From Natrialbaceae archaeon (lineage in GTDB: Archaea > Halobacteriota > Halobacteria > Halobacteriales > Natrialbaceae), in assembly GCA_003552885.1 (NCBI GenBank), contig PUPA01000180.1, positions 1-5,693 on the forward strand: 5,693 bases of DNA, in the 5' to 3' direction. Made by a program: the position numbers and the translations under genes. The notes under the pieces were generated by a model. It was not told where the DNA came from. It was given only the letters and a program-made list of their open reading frames with translations, and ran no database searches. Below, piece by piece: positions 1 to 5,693 of the stretch; positions within the stretch are counted from its first letter, which is position 1; each line of letters starts with the position of its first letter.

Positions 1-1136
1 AGTTCGGGGTTCCACCACGGGGAGGTGACGTAGCCACACTCCTCGCCGGTCTCGGGATCGGAGACGAGCCAGAAGTCAGACGCGTAGTCTCTGATCGGCT
101 CGCCGGCGAGTTTGAGGCCGACGAGCTTGTGGGTGAACGGGTACTCGCCGTCGTCGATGAGCGCCTGCTGGCGTTCGAGCTCCGCTTTGCCGATGTAGTC
201 GGCCGCCTTGTCGTCGGGCACCTGGTAGCCGAGGTTGACCTGGAACGGCGAGGTCTCGTGGTCCATGTCCTGACCCCACGAGAGGATCCCCGCCGCGATC
301 CGGCGGTGGTGGGAGGGGGCGATGACGTCGCCGCCGTGGTCGCGCACCGACTCCATCACGGGGTTCCAGACGCGTTCGGCGTTCTCCATCGAGTCTTTTA
401 CGTAGATCTCGAACCCTTTCTCCCCGGAGAAACCGGTCTGGCTGACGAGCACCTCACAGCCGTCTACCTCCGCTTCCATCAGCCCGTAGTAGGGGATCTC
501 CTCTACCTCCTCGCCGACGACGTCGACCAGGACGTCGACGGATTTCGGCCCCTGGATCTGCATCGGGGAGACGTCGATCTCGTCGATCTCGACGTCGAAG
601 TCCTCGCCGACGTTGACCCCCTGGAGCCACTGCATCAGCGTCGAGTCGGAGATCGAAAACCAGAACTCCTCCTCCCCGGGTCGAAGCAGGATCGGGTCGT
701 TGAGGATGCCGCCGTCCTCGTTACAGAGGATGACGTACTTGCCGTGCATCGGCTCGATCTCGGTCGCGTCGCGGGTGATGACGTAGTTGGCGAACGCCTC
801 GGCGTCGGGACCTTTTACGCGGATCTGACGCTCGACGGCGACGTTCCACAGCGTCACGTGGTTGACCAGCAGGTCGTACTCGGCCATCGCGCCGCCGTCC
901 TCGGGCTCGATCATCCCCCGGGGGTGGTACATCCGGTTGTAGACGGTCGCCCGCCAGCAGCCTTCCTCGACCGAGAGGTGCCAGAACGGCGATTTGCGAA
1001 CGCGAGTGGAGATCAGCATCTGGACGTCCGCGTCGCCGGTCTGGCGCAGGTTCCTCGGGAGCACCCGGTCTGACTGATCGACGCTCGGGTAGTTCGGGTG
1101 GCGCTTCTCGCTTCGTGGTGGCTGGTTATCTGCCAT
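1..1136 (-). CDS. GcvT-family, DmdA-like tetrahydrofolate-dependent methyl/aminomethyltransferase (3' end cut off by the window)
   Basis: Reading the minus strand from ATG at 1136-1134 gives 378 residues with no stop, so the C-terminus lies beyond position 1. The reading frame shows the folate-binding GcvT fold: TVYNRMYHPRG (about 64-74), LWNVAVERQIRVKGPDA (96-112), DGGILNDPILL (141-151), MQIQGPKS (192-199), SQTGFSGEKGFEIYV (232-246) and the start of the C-terminal barrel domain (338 onward). Perhaps a few tens of residues are missing. The VERQ..VKGPDA and GG-x-LNDP-x-LL blocks resemble, as I recall them, DMSP demethylase (DmdA) and its relatives. Glycine-cleavage T-proteins usually have GGI(I/L)DD, and here the first Asp is Asn146. 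DmdA-type enzymes move a methyl group from an onium substrate to tetrahydrofolate, giving 5-methyl-THF, in the cytoplasm. About 40 polar residues precede the conserved core. The ATG was chosen because a TATA box sits about 30 nt upstream, which fits a leaderless mRNA. Family is firm. Substrate is not: DMSP, a betaine derivative, dimethylglycine or a glycine-cleavage role all remain possible. Confidence 0.9.
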   Translation of the reverse strand, partial: MADNQPPRSEKRHPNYPSVDQSDRVLPRNLRQTGDADVQMLISTRVRKSPFWHLSVEEGCWRATVYNRMYHPRGMIEPEDGGAMAEYDLLVNHVTLWNVAVERQIRVKGPDAEAFANYVITRDATEIEPMHGKYVILCNEDGGILNDPILLRPGEEEFWFSISDSTLMQWLQGVNVGEDFDVEIDEIDVSPMQIQGPKSVDVLVDVVGEEVEEIPYYGLMEAEVDGCEVLVSQTGFSGEKGFEIYVKDSMENAERVWNPVMESVRDHGGDVIAPSHHRRIAAGILSWGQDMDHETSPFQVNLGYQVPDDKAADYIGKAELERQQALIDDGEYPFTHKLVGLKLAGEPIRDYASDFWLVSDPETGEECGYVTSPWWNPE

Positions 1137-1494
1137 TGTCGATGAGGACGGTAGCTCCCCACTTAAAACGCCGGAATACGGCGACCACGCCGTCGGGCAG
1201 ATCGAGGGTTTCAGCCCCTCAGGAGAGTACACACGGGAGATTGGTACTCCGGCCCACGGCGCGTGCTGGCGGCGGCCGCCGACGTCCGCGCCGGCAACTA
1301 CAGCTACCAGTTCGGAGAGATGTTGTGGAGTGAGCCGTCCGTCCGGGCGGGCCGGGGCGGCCGTCCCGTGGATTGATTACGCGGGCCGGGGGATCTCACG
1401 GTGTCACCCGGTGCGGCCGGGTTCGACCGATCATGAACGACCGGAACACCACGAACGGACACGGAGAGCACAGTACGTCGGCGAGGGGGTGGCC
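1137..1494. other. Divergent intergenic region between the GcvT-like gene and folD
   Basis: These 358 bases separate two divergent genes. The left edge holds the TATA box of the minus-strand gene. The middle (about 1263-1376) is open in one plus-strand frame from GTG, encoding a 37-residue peptide that includes AGNYSYQFGEML. It has no ribosome binding site and I do not recognise it. At 1344-1368 there is an imperfect GC-rich inverted repeat, 8 of 10 pairs around a 5-base loop, which may be chance at this GC content. The right part contains the short ORF at 1433-1498. No convincing TATA box for folD could be located, so folD transcription is unresolved. No tRNA, other RNA gene or repeat was seen. 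Confidence 0.55.
1161..1170 (-). promoter_or_regulatory. TATA box for the GcvT-like gene (leaderless start)
   Basis: On the minus strand this reads cgttttaagt, a good haloarchaeal TATA match (TTTTAA core at 1163-1168). Its centre is about 30 nt from the ATG at 1136, so transcription would begin at or within a few bases of the start codon. No Shine-Dalgarno sits at a usable distance; a GGGGAG at about 1155-1160 is too far away. This agrees with a leaderless transcript. The same bases read CTTAAAA on the plus strand, so a divergent weak promoter towards folD is possible, but its start would lie about 300 nt before that gene. Confidence 0.6.
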
Positions 1495-1498
1495 GTGA
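1433..1498 (+). other. Possible 21-codon leader ORF overlapping the folD start
   Basis: ATG at 1433 opens a 21-residue frame beginning MNDRNTTNGHGEH and ending at TGA 1496-1498. That stop overlaps the folD GTG (1495-1497) as GTGA, the classic arrangement for translational coupling. No Shine-Dalgarno or TATA box at leaderless distance is visible before the ATG. The peptide has no recognisable function and may be chance. It is recorded because of the exact overlap and because a similar arrangement occurs before the BCCT gene. Confidence 0.2.
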
Positions 1499-2412
1499 CA
1501 CACGTCCTCGACGGCAACGCGGTGGGCGACCGGATCCGCGGGGAGCTCGCCGACTGCATCGACGAACTCGCGGCCGAGGGCATCACGCCCGGGCTCGCGA
1601 CGGTGTTGATGAGCGACGACCCCGCGAGCGAGACGTACGTCTCGATGAAAGCCCGCGCCTGCGAGGAGGTCGGCATCGAGGGGATCCACCACGAGATCGA
1701 TCCCGACGCCCCCGCCGGGGAGCTGTTCGAGACCGTAGACCGACTGAACGACGACCCCGCGGTCCACGGCATCCTCGTGCAGATGCCCGTCCCGGATCAC
1801 GTCGACGAGCGTCGGGTGCTCCGGAGCATCGACCCCGGCAAGGACGTCGACGGCTTCCACCCCGAGAACGTCGGCCGGCTGGTGGCCGGCGACGCCCGGT
1901 TCAAACCCTGTACCCCCCACGGCGTCCAGCTGCTGCTCGAGGCCGCCGACGTCGACACCGAGGGGAAAGACGCCGTCGTCGTCGGCCGTTCCGACATCGT
2001 CGGCAAGCCGATGGCGAACCTGTTGATCCAGAAGGCCCCCGGTGGCAACGCGACGACGACGGTCTGTCACTCCCGGACCGACGACCTCGGGGCGAAGGTC
2101 CGGGAGGCGGACGTCGTGATCGCGGCCGCGGGCTACCCAGAGCTGATCGACGGCTCGATGATCGGCGAGGGTGCGGTCGTGATCGACGTCGGCGTCAACC
2201 GCGTCGAGGCCGACACCGAGAAGGGCTACGAGCTCGTCGGCGACGTCGAGTTCGAGAGCGCGAGGGAGAAAGCGAGCGTGATCACGCCGGTGCCGGGCGG
2301 GGTCGGCCCGATGACGATCACGATGTTGCTGTACAACACGGTGAAAGCCGCCGCCCTGCGCGAGGGGGTGGCGGTGAGCCTGCCGGGCGAGGAGGGGCCG
2401 ATCGAGCCGTGA
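1495..2412 (+). CDS. folD: FolD: bifunctional methylenetetrahydrofolate dehydrogenase / methenyltetrahydrofolate cyclohydrolase
   Basis: FolD oxidises 5,10-methylene-THF with NADP+ and hydrolyses methenyl-THF to 10-formyl-THF, the cytoplasmic link between serine or methyl-derived one-carbon units and purine synthesis. The 305-residue product has the usual FolD length. The catalytic domain carries SETYVSMKARACEEVG with Tyr48 and Lys52, GILVQMPVP with Gln96, and KDVDGFHPENVG with Asp119. These match E. coli Tyr50, Lys54, Gln98 and Asp121 with a constant offset of two. The Rossmann domain follows: PCTPHG (138-143), VVGRSDIVGKP (162-172), CHSRT (191-195), VIDVGVN (229-235), and the C-terminal TPVPGGVGPMT (264-274). 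The frame stays open upstream to 1330, but the conserved N-terminus (THVLDGNAV) begins at GTG 1495. A purine-rich gagggggtgg at 1483-1492 precedes it, slightly close for a Shine-Dalgarno; GTG 1489 is the alternative start. ilvA follows after 73 bases on the same strand, so co-transcription is likely. Confidence 0.96.
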   Translation: MTHVLDGNAVGDRIRGELADCIDELAAEGITPGLATVLMSDDPASETYVSMKARACEEVGIEGIHHEIDPDAPAGELFETVDRLNDDPAVHGILVQMPVPDHVDERRVLRSIDPGKDVDGFHPENVGRLVAGDARFKPCTPHGVQLLLEAADVDTEGKDAVVVGRSDIVGKPMANLLIQKAPGGNATTTVCHSRTDDLGAKVREADVVIAAAGYPELIDGSMIGEGAVVIDVGVNRVEADTEKGYELVGDVEFESAREKASVITPVPGGVGPMTITMLLYNTVKAAALREGVAVSLPGEEGPIEP

Positions 2413-2470
2413 GCTCCGGTCGGTCAGCCCCGCCCGAGGAAGACCGCTGCCGGCCGACCCTACGCGGGGA

Positions 2471-2478
2471 GGAGGTGG
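2471..2478 (+). promoter_or_regulatory. Strong Shine-Dalgarno deciding the GTG start of ilvA
   Basis: GGAGGTGG lies seven bases before GTG 2486 and is almost perfectly complementary to the haloarchaeal 16S rRNA 3' end (anti-SD core CACCTCC). It fixes the non-ATG start. It also suggests that ilvA is translated from an internal position of a folD-ilvA mRNA and not as a leaderless message, since no TATA box is evident in the 73-base spacer. Confidence 0.8.
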
Positions 2479-2485
2479 CCGAGCC

Positions 2486-3712
2486 GTGAGCGCCCCGGTG
2501 GCGTTCGCCGACGTCGAGGCGGCCCGCGAGCGCTTAGAGGAGTCGGGGCTGATACGGCGGACGCCAGTCGTCAGGCCGGGCTCCCTGGAGGCGATGGCCG
2601 AGGCCGACCGCCTCTCGCTGAAGCTCGAACACCTCCAGCGGACGGGCTCGTTCAAACCACGAGGAGCGTACAACAAGATCGCAAGCGAGCTCGAAGACGG
2701 CGAGCTCGACCGGGTCGTCGCCGCCAGTGCCGGCAACCACGCCCAGGGAGTGGCGCTCGCGGCGACGACCCTCGGGGTCGACTCGACGGTCGTGATGCCG
2801 AAGACCGCCCCACAGACGAAAATCGAGGCGACGGGGGAGTACGGCGCGGACGTAGAGCTCGTGGGCAACGACTTCCGGGAGGCGACCGCGTACGCGCGGG
2901 AGCTCGCCGCGGAGACCGGCGGCGAGTTCGTCCACGCGTTCGACGATCCCGCGATCGTCGCCGGCCAGGGAACCCTCGGGGTCGAGATGGCCGAGGAGTG
3001 TCCGGACGTCGATACGGTGATCGTCCCGATCGGCGGCGGCGGGCTGATCGGCGGGATCGCGACCGCCTTCGCGGAGCTGCGCCCGGAGGTGCGGATCGTG
3101 GGCGTCCAGGCGACGGGCGCCCAGACGATCGTCGACAGCTTAGCGAAAGGCACCCCCCAGACCCTCGAGTCGGTCGACACGATCGCCGACGGCATCGCCA
3201 CCGGCGGCGTCTCCGAGCTCACGCTCTCGATCGTCGAGCGCCACGTCGACGAGGTCGTGACGGTCGACGACGCGGAGATCGTCGACGCGATCCTCCTGCT
3301 CATGGAGCGGGCCAAACAGGTGGTCGAGGGCGCCGGCGCGGCCGCCGTCGCCGGGCTGTTGAGCGACGAGCTCGACGTGACCGGCGAACACGTCCTGGCG
3401 CTTCTGTGCGGGGGGAACCTCGACATGACGACGCTGATGGAGGTCGTGATCCACGCGTTGACCCGGCGAAAACAGCTGCTCCGGCTGCGCGTCCACATCG
3501 ACGACCGTCCCGGCAAGATGGAACACATCTCCGGGATCATCGCCGAACGCGGGGCGAACATCCAGACCGTCCGCCACGACCGCGCCTTAGAGGGGCTGAA
3601 CGTCGGCGAAGCGTATCTGATCTTCCGGATCGAGACCTCCGGCGCCGACCACGCGGCGGAGGTCGTCGACGCCATCGCCGAGGGTGGATACGACGTCGAC
3701 GTGGTCGGTTGA
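2486..3712 (+). CDS. ilvA: IlvA: threonine (serine) ammonia-lyase with a single ACT domain
   Basis: Deaminates threonine to 2-oxobutyrate and ammonia, often serine to pyruvate as well, using PLP in the cytoplasm. 2-Oxobutyrate feeds isoleucine synthesis or is degraded. The 408-residue protein has the fold-type II PLP enzyme landmarks: GSFKPRGA with the Schiff-base lysine Lys57, SAGNHAQG (81-88) for substrate and cofactor contact, the phosphate-binding GGGGLIGG (183-190), and LLCGGNLD with Cys308 where many relatives have Ser opposite the pyridine nitrogen. Residues from about 327 to 408 form one ACT domain (LLRLRVHIDDRPGKMEHISG and following), a regulatory amino-acid-binding module. E. coli IlvA is about 510 residues with two ACT-like modules; this one matches the shorter 400-residue class. 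Control by isoleucine, valine or another ligand cannot be read from the sequence. Three Leu TTA codons (near 2534, 3140 and 3588) are unusual in such a GC-rich gene. It lies 73 bases downstream of folD. Confidence 0.94.
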   Translation: MSAPVAFADVEAARERLEESGLIRRTPVVRPGSLEAMAEADRLSLKLEHLQRTGSFKPRGAYNKIASELEDGELDRVVAASAGNHAQGVALAATTLGVDSTVVMPKTAPQTKIEATGEYGADVELVGNDFREATAYARELAAETGGEFVHAFDDPAIVAGQGTLGVEMAEECPDVDTVIVPIGGGGLIGGIATAFAELRPEVRIVGVQATGAQTIVDSLAKGTPQTLESVDTIADGIATGGVSELTLSIVERHVDEVVTVDDAEIVDAILLLMERAKQVVEGAGAAAVAGLLSDELDVTGEHVLALLCGGNLDMTTLMEVVIHALTRRKQLLRLRVHIDDRPGKMEHISGIIAERGANIQTVRHDRALEGLNVGEAYLIFRIETSGADHAAEVVDAIAEGGYDVDVVG

Positions 3713-3757
3713 TCCACACGGACGGAGCGTCGGGTTAGGACATATTTTGCCGCTACC

Positions 3758-3765
3758 TATATAAA
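3758..3765 (+). promoter_or_regulatory. TATA box, probable promoter of the BCCT gene
   Basis: TATATAAA is the best archaeal TATA match in the window and sits in the only clearly AT-rich stretch. With the usual spacing of about 25 bases, transcription would begin near 3785-3788, just at the ATG of the 33-codon ORF at 3787. A second, weaker TATA-like TTTATGA lies at 3790-3796. It shows that the transporter probably has its own promoter, separate from folD-ilvA. Confidence 0.6.
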
Positions 3766-3770
3766 CGATC

Positions 3771-3779
3771 GAATAATTC
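3771..3779. promoter_or_regulatory. Small palindrome beside the TATA box, possible operator
   Basis: GAATAATTC is an odd-length palindrome (GAAT-A-ATTC) five bases after the TATA box, overlapping the preceding palindrome CGATCG (3766-3771) by one base. It lies between the TATA box and the predicted transcription start, where archaeal repressors commonly bind. It is short, AT-rich and unique here, so the regulatory role is a guess. Confidence 0.25.
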
Positions 3780-3786
3780 AACCCGA

Positions 3787-3888
3787 ATGTTTATGACTGA
3801 TAGTGGGGCACCATGGTATAGGCTGTGCAGCATGACAGTCGATAGCAGAGCCGACCGCGGGCGGCGGGGTCGAAGGCGTCGTTCGTGA
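3787..3888 (+). other. Possible 33-codon leaderless upstream ORF
   Basis: ATG 3787 (with a second in-frame ATG at 3793) opens a 33-residue frame ending at TGA 3886-3888. It begins MFMTDSGAPWYRLCSM and ends in an Arg-rich tail. Its ATG lies about 25 bases beyond the centre of the TATA box, the geometry of a leaderless start. The basic tail is unlike typical acidic haloarchaeal proteins, and high-GC sequence often yields Arg-rich chance frames. No family is recognised. Confidence 0.2.
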
Positions 3889-3922
3889 GCTGTCACGGAC
3901 CACCTATCACGAGAACCCAACT

Positions 3923-3976
3923 ATGACCGAGACACGATCGTTCACGACGGTAAAACGGGGGGTACAGCATGGCTGA
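3923..3976 (+). other. Possible 17-codon leader ORF overlapping the BCCT start
   Basis: ATG 3923 encodes a 17-residue peptide, MTETRSFTTVKRGVQHG, ending at TGA 3974-3976. It runs through the BCCT Shine-Dalgarno and ends eight bases past the first base of the BCCT ATG, in a different frame. Ribosomes reading it would cover the transporter's initiation site, so it could couple or limit translation. No separate Shine-Dalgarno is evident for it. It may be coincidental. Confidence 0.22.
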
Positions 3977-5693
3977 GGGGGGCGCAGAGAAAGACGAGGA
4001 AGTCGGCGAGATGTCCGACGGGCTCCAGGTGGAGCTGTTCCACCCGGAGTCGGACCGATCGCCGGGGGATACGAACATCGTCAAGTGGGGATTCGACGTC
4101 CATCCGATAGTCTTCCCCATCTCGCTCGCGTTGATCGCCTTTTTCATCGTGGCGACGATCTTCTTCCAGGACATCGCCTCGCTGATCGGTCTGGAGGTGA
4201 CGAGCGAGGCGTACGAGCTCGAGAACGATCCCGCGACCGCCGACTGGGCGTTCGGTCAGGTGTTCGACTTCATCAACGCGACGTTCGGCTGGTTCTACAT
4301 CCTCGTGGTGAACATCTTCATCCTCGTCATCCTCTTTTTCGCGTTCAGCAAGTACGGTAACATCAGGATCGGCGGGGTGGAAGCCGACAAGGAGTTCAGC
4401 GACTTCTCCTGGATGGCCATGCTGTTCAGCGCCGGCATGGGGATCGGGCTGATGTTCTTCAGCGTCGGCGAGCCGATGTTCCACTTCGCCGACGCCGGAC
4501 CGTTCTTCGGCAACGCCGAGGGAAGCGCCGAAGCGTCGATGGTGCTTACGTTCTTCCACTGGGGCTTTCATCCCTGGGCCGTCTACGGCCTCGTCGGGCT
4601 CGGGCTGGCGTTCTTCTCGTTCAATCGCGGACTACCCCTCACCTTCCGGTCGATCTTCTGGCCGCTTCTCGGCGAGCGGATCTACGGCTGGCCGGGTCAC
4701 GTCATCGACCTGGTGACGGTGTTCGCGACGCTGTTCGGGCTGGCGACGTCGCTGGGTCTGGGCGTCACCCAGATAAACGCCGGCCTCGAGTTCCTCGGGA
4801 CCGAGGTCGCCGGCGCGAACGTGCCGGTCGGGATCGGCCCGCAGGTCGCCTTGCTGGCGTTTATCACCGCGATCGCCGTGTTGTCCGTCGCGGCCGGGCT
4901 CGACGGCGGTGTCAAGCGGTTGAGCCAGCTCAACCTCTATCTCATGCTCGGACTGCTCGGCTTCGTCGCCGTCGTCGGTCCGACGCTGTACATCATGTCC
5001 GGGTTCACGCAGAACCTCGGGGCGTACCTGGTCGCACTCCCCGACCTGGCCTTCTACACGGACGCGTACGCCGGCGAGCACGGCGAGGCGGGTTGGCAGG
5101 GGTTCTGGACGGTGTTCTACTGGGGCTGGTGGATCGCGTGGTCCCCGTTCGTCGGGATGTTCATCGCCCGCATCTCGCGCGGACGGACCGTCCGGGAGTT
5201 CGTCCTCGGGGTGTTGATCCTGCCGGCGATGTTCTCGTTCCTCTGGCTGTCGACGTTCGGCGGCGCCGCGCTGTTCGCCGAGATCGAACTCGCCGGCGGG
5301 CTGAGCGAGACGGTCGTCGCTCAGGGCGAGGAGGTCGCGATGTTCGAGATGCTGACGTTCTACCCGCTGACGATCCTGACGGCTACGGTCGCCACCTTGC
5401 TGGTGATGACGTTCTTCGTGACCTCCTCTGACTCCGGTTCGCTGGTCATCGACCACCTGACCTCCGGTGGCAAACACGACGTGCCGCGGGCCCAGCGCGT
5501 CTTCTGGGCGACCACCGAGGGGGCGGTCGCGGCCGTCCTGTTGATCGGCGGCGGCGCCGCCGCACTCGAGACCGCGGTGATCACGACCGGCCTGCCGTTC
5601 GCGGTGATCCTGTTGCTCATGTGTTACACCGTCTACCTCGGACTGCGAAAGGAACACCGGATCCTCCAGTCCGAGGAGTTCCGTCAGACGATC
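3969..5693 (+). CDS. BCCT-family transporter for betaine or a similar onium compound (3' end cut off by the window)
   Basis: A membrane transporter of the betaine/choline/carnitine family, taking up trimethylammonium or similar osmolytes, probably with sodium. The 575 residues seen start with an acidic cytoplasmic tail of about 45, then TM1 (about 46-66) and TM2 (about 105-127). AGMGIGLMFFSVGEP (155-169) carries the glycine-rich TM3 motif; GMGIG is the betaine-type form, while choline carriers tend to have Asp last. HWGFHPWAVYG places Trp198, Trp203 and Tyr206 with the spacing of BetP Trp189, Trp194 and Tyr197. The family signature FYWGWWIAWSPFVGMF includes Trp387, Trp388 and Trp391 (BetP 373, 374, 377). 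TSSDSGS (485-491) retains the Thr-Ser pair used at a BetP sodium site. All twelve helices appear to be present; the C-terminal tail is lost. ATG 3969 is the only usable start, because an in-frame TAA lies at 3951; GGGGGGT at 3957-3963 acts as Shine-Dalgarno. Betaine and DMSP cannot be told apart here. Confidence 0.95.
   Translation, partial: MAEGGAEKDEEVGEMSDGLQVELFHPESDRSPGDTNIVKWGFDVHPIVFPISLALIAFFIVATIFFQDIASLIGLEVTSEAYELENDPATADWAFGQVFDFINATFGWFYILVVNIFILVILFFAFSKYGNIRIGGVEADKEFSDFSWMAMLFSAGMGIGLMFFSVGEPMFHFADAGPFFGNAEGSAEASMVLTFFHWGFHPWAVYGLVGLGLAFFSFNRGLPLTFRSIFWPLLGERIYGWPGHVIDLVTVFATLFGLATSLGLGVTQINAGLEFLGTEVAGANVPVGIGPQVALLAFITAIAVLSVAAGLDGGVKRLSQLNLYLMLGLLGFVAVVGPTLYIMSGFTQNLGAYLVALPDLAFYTDAYAGEHGEAGWQGFWTVFYWGWWIAWSPFVGMFIARISRGRTVREFVLGVLILPAMFSFLWLSTFGGAALFAEIELAGGLSETVVAQGEEVAMFEMLTFYPLTILTATVATLLVMTFFVTSSDSGSLVIDHLTSGGKHDVPRAQRVFWATTEGAVAAVLLIGGGAAALETAVITTGLPFAVILLLMCYTVYLGLRKEHRILQSEEFRQTI

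Larger units (their letters stand above)
3713..3968. other. Promoter and leader region between ilvA and the BCCT gene
   Basis: This 256-base spacer has an AT-rich core at about 3740-3800, in sharp contrast to its surroundings. A weak hairpin (GACG-gag-CGTC, 3721-3731) followed by TTTT at 3745-3748 may end the ilvA transcript, but the stem is only four pairs. A TATA box, a nine-base palindrome and two short ORFs follow; each is listed separately. If the TATA box drives the BCCT gene, its leader is about 180 nt, which is long for a haloarchaeal mRNA. Confidence 0.6.

Noticed and set aside
129..1073. Plus-strand frame of 314 codons opposite the GcvT-like gene
   Set aside because: It is an antisense shadow of the minus-strand gene; the minus-strand product has clear GcvT-fold motifs and this one has none.
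1344..1368. GC-rich inverted repeat in the divergent spacer as an operator
   Set aside because: It has two central mismatches and consists almost only of G and C, so it is expected by chance; mentioned only within the spacer entry.
1330..1494. N-terminal extension of FolD by 55 codons
   Set aside because: The in-frame upstream residues are Arg/Pro-rich and unlike FolD; the conserved N-terminus begins at GTG 1495 with a purine-rich stretch just before it.
2418..2459. GGTCGG...CCGACC inverted repeat between folD and ilvA as a terminator
   Set aside because: The stem is six pairs with a loop of about 30 bases and no T-run follows, so it is not convincing as a terminator or attenuator.
1396..3717. 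Very long open frame on the minus strand (773 codons) opposite folD and ilvA
   Set aside because: It is Ser/Arg/Pro-rich with no recognisable motif, and it mirrors two well-supported plus-strand genes. High GC and third-position bias keep antisense frames open in haloarchaea.
2998..3738. 246-codon plus-strand frame inside ilvA
   Set aside because: Extremely Arg-rich, out-of-frame reading of ilvA and contrary to the acidic composition of haloarchaeal proteins.
4632..5657. 341-codon minus-strand frame opposite the BCCT gene
   Set aside because: Low-complexity Glu/Arg/Gln/Asp composition and no motif; an antisense shadow of a transporter with its full signature sequence.

Overview
The window comes from a haloarchaeon. 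It is GC-rich, its deduced proteins carry an excess of Asp and Glu, two of its starts are GTG, and its promoter-like sites are archaeal TATA boxes. One gene has leaderless start geometry, which is common in haloarchaea. The genus cannot be named from the sequence alone.

Layout: (1) Positions 1-1136, minus strand: the first 378 codons of a GcvT-fold, tetrahydrofolate-dependent methyl- or aminomethyltransferase. Its motifs look more like the DMSP demethylase (DmdA) type than the glycine-cleavage T-protein. (2) Positions 1137-1494: a 358-bp divergent intergenic region. It has a good TATA box for the minus-strand gene and a possible short leader ORF in front of folD. (3) Positions 1495-2412, plus strand: complete folD, methylene-tetrahydrofolate dehydrogenase/cyclohydrolase. 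(4) Positions 2486-3712, plus strand: complete ilvA, a PLP-dependent threonine (serine) ammonia-lyase with one C-terminal ACT domain and a near-perfect Shine-Dalgarno. (5) Positions 3713-3968: an AT-richer promoter and leader region with a clear TATATAAA box, a small palindrome and two short upstream ORFs. The second of these overlaps the next start codon. (6) Positions 3969-5693, plus strand: the first 575 codons of a BCCT-family transporter. All aromatic-box positions that BetP uses to bind a quaternary ammonium group are present.

How the genes may work together: the BCCT protein should import a methylated onium osmolyte such as glycine betaine or DMSP. A DmdA-type enzyme moves a methyl group from such a compound to tetrahydrofolate. 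FolD interconverts methylene- and formyl-tetrahydrofolate. The locus may therefore link uptake of a methylated osmolyte to folate one-carbon metabolism. This is inferred from family membership and proximity. The genes are not one operon: the GcvT-like gene is divergent and the BCCT gene has its own promoter. IlvA fits less directly, through 2-oxobutyrate for isoleucine or through serine/threonine catabolism.

No RNA gene, mobile element, CRISPR array or long repeat was seen.
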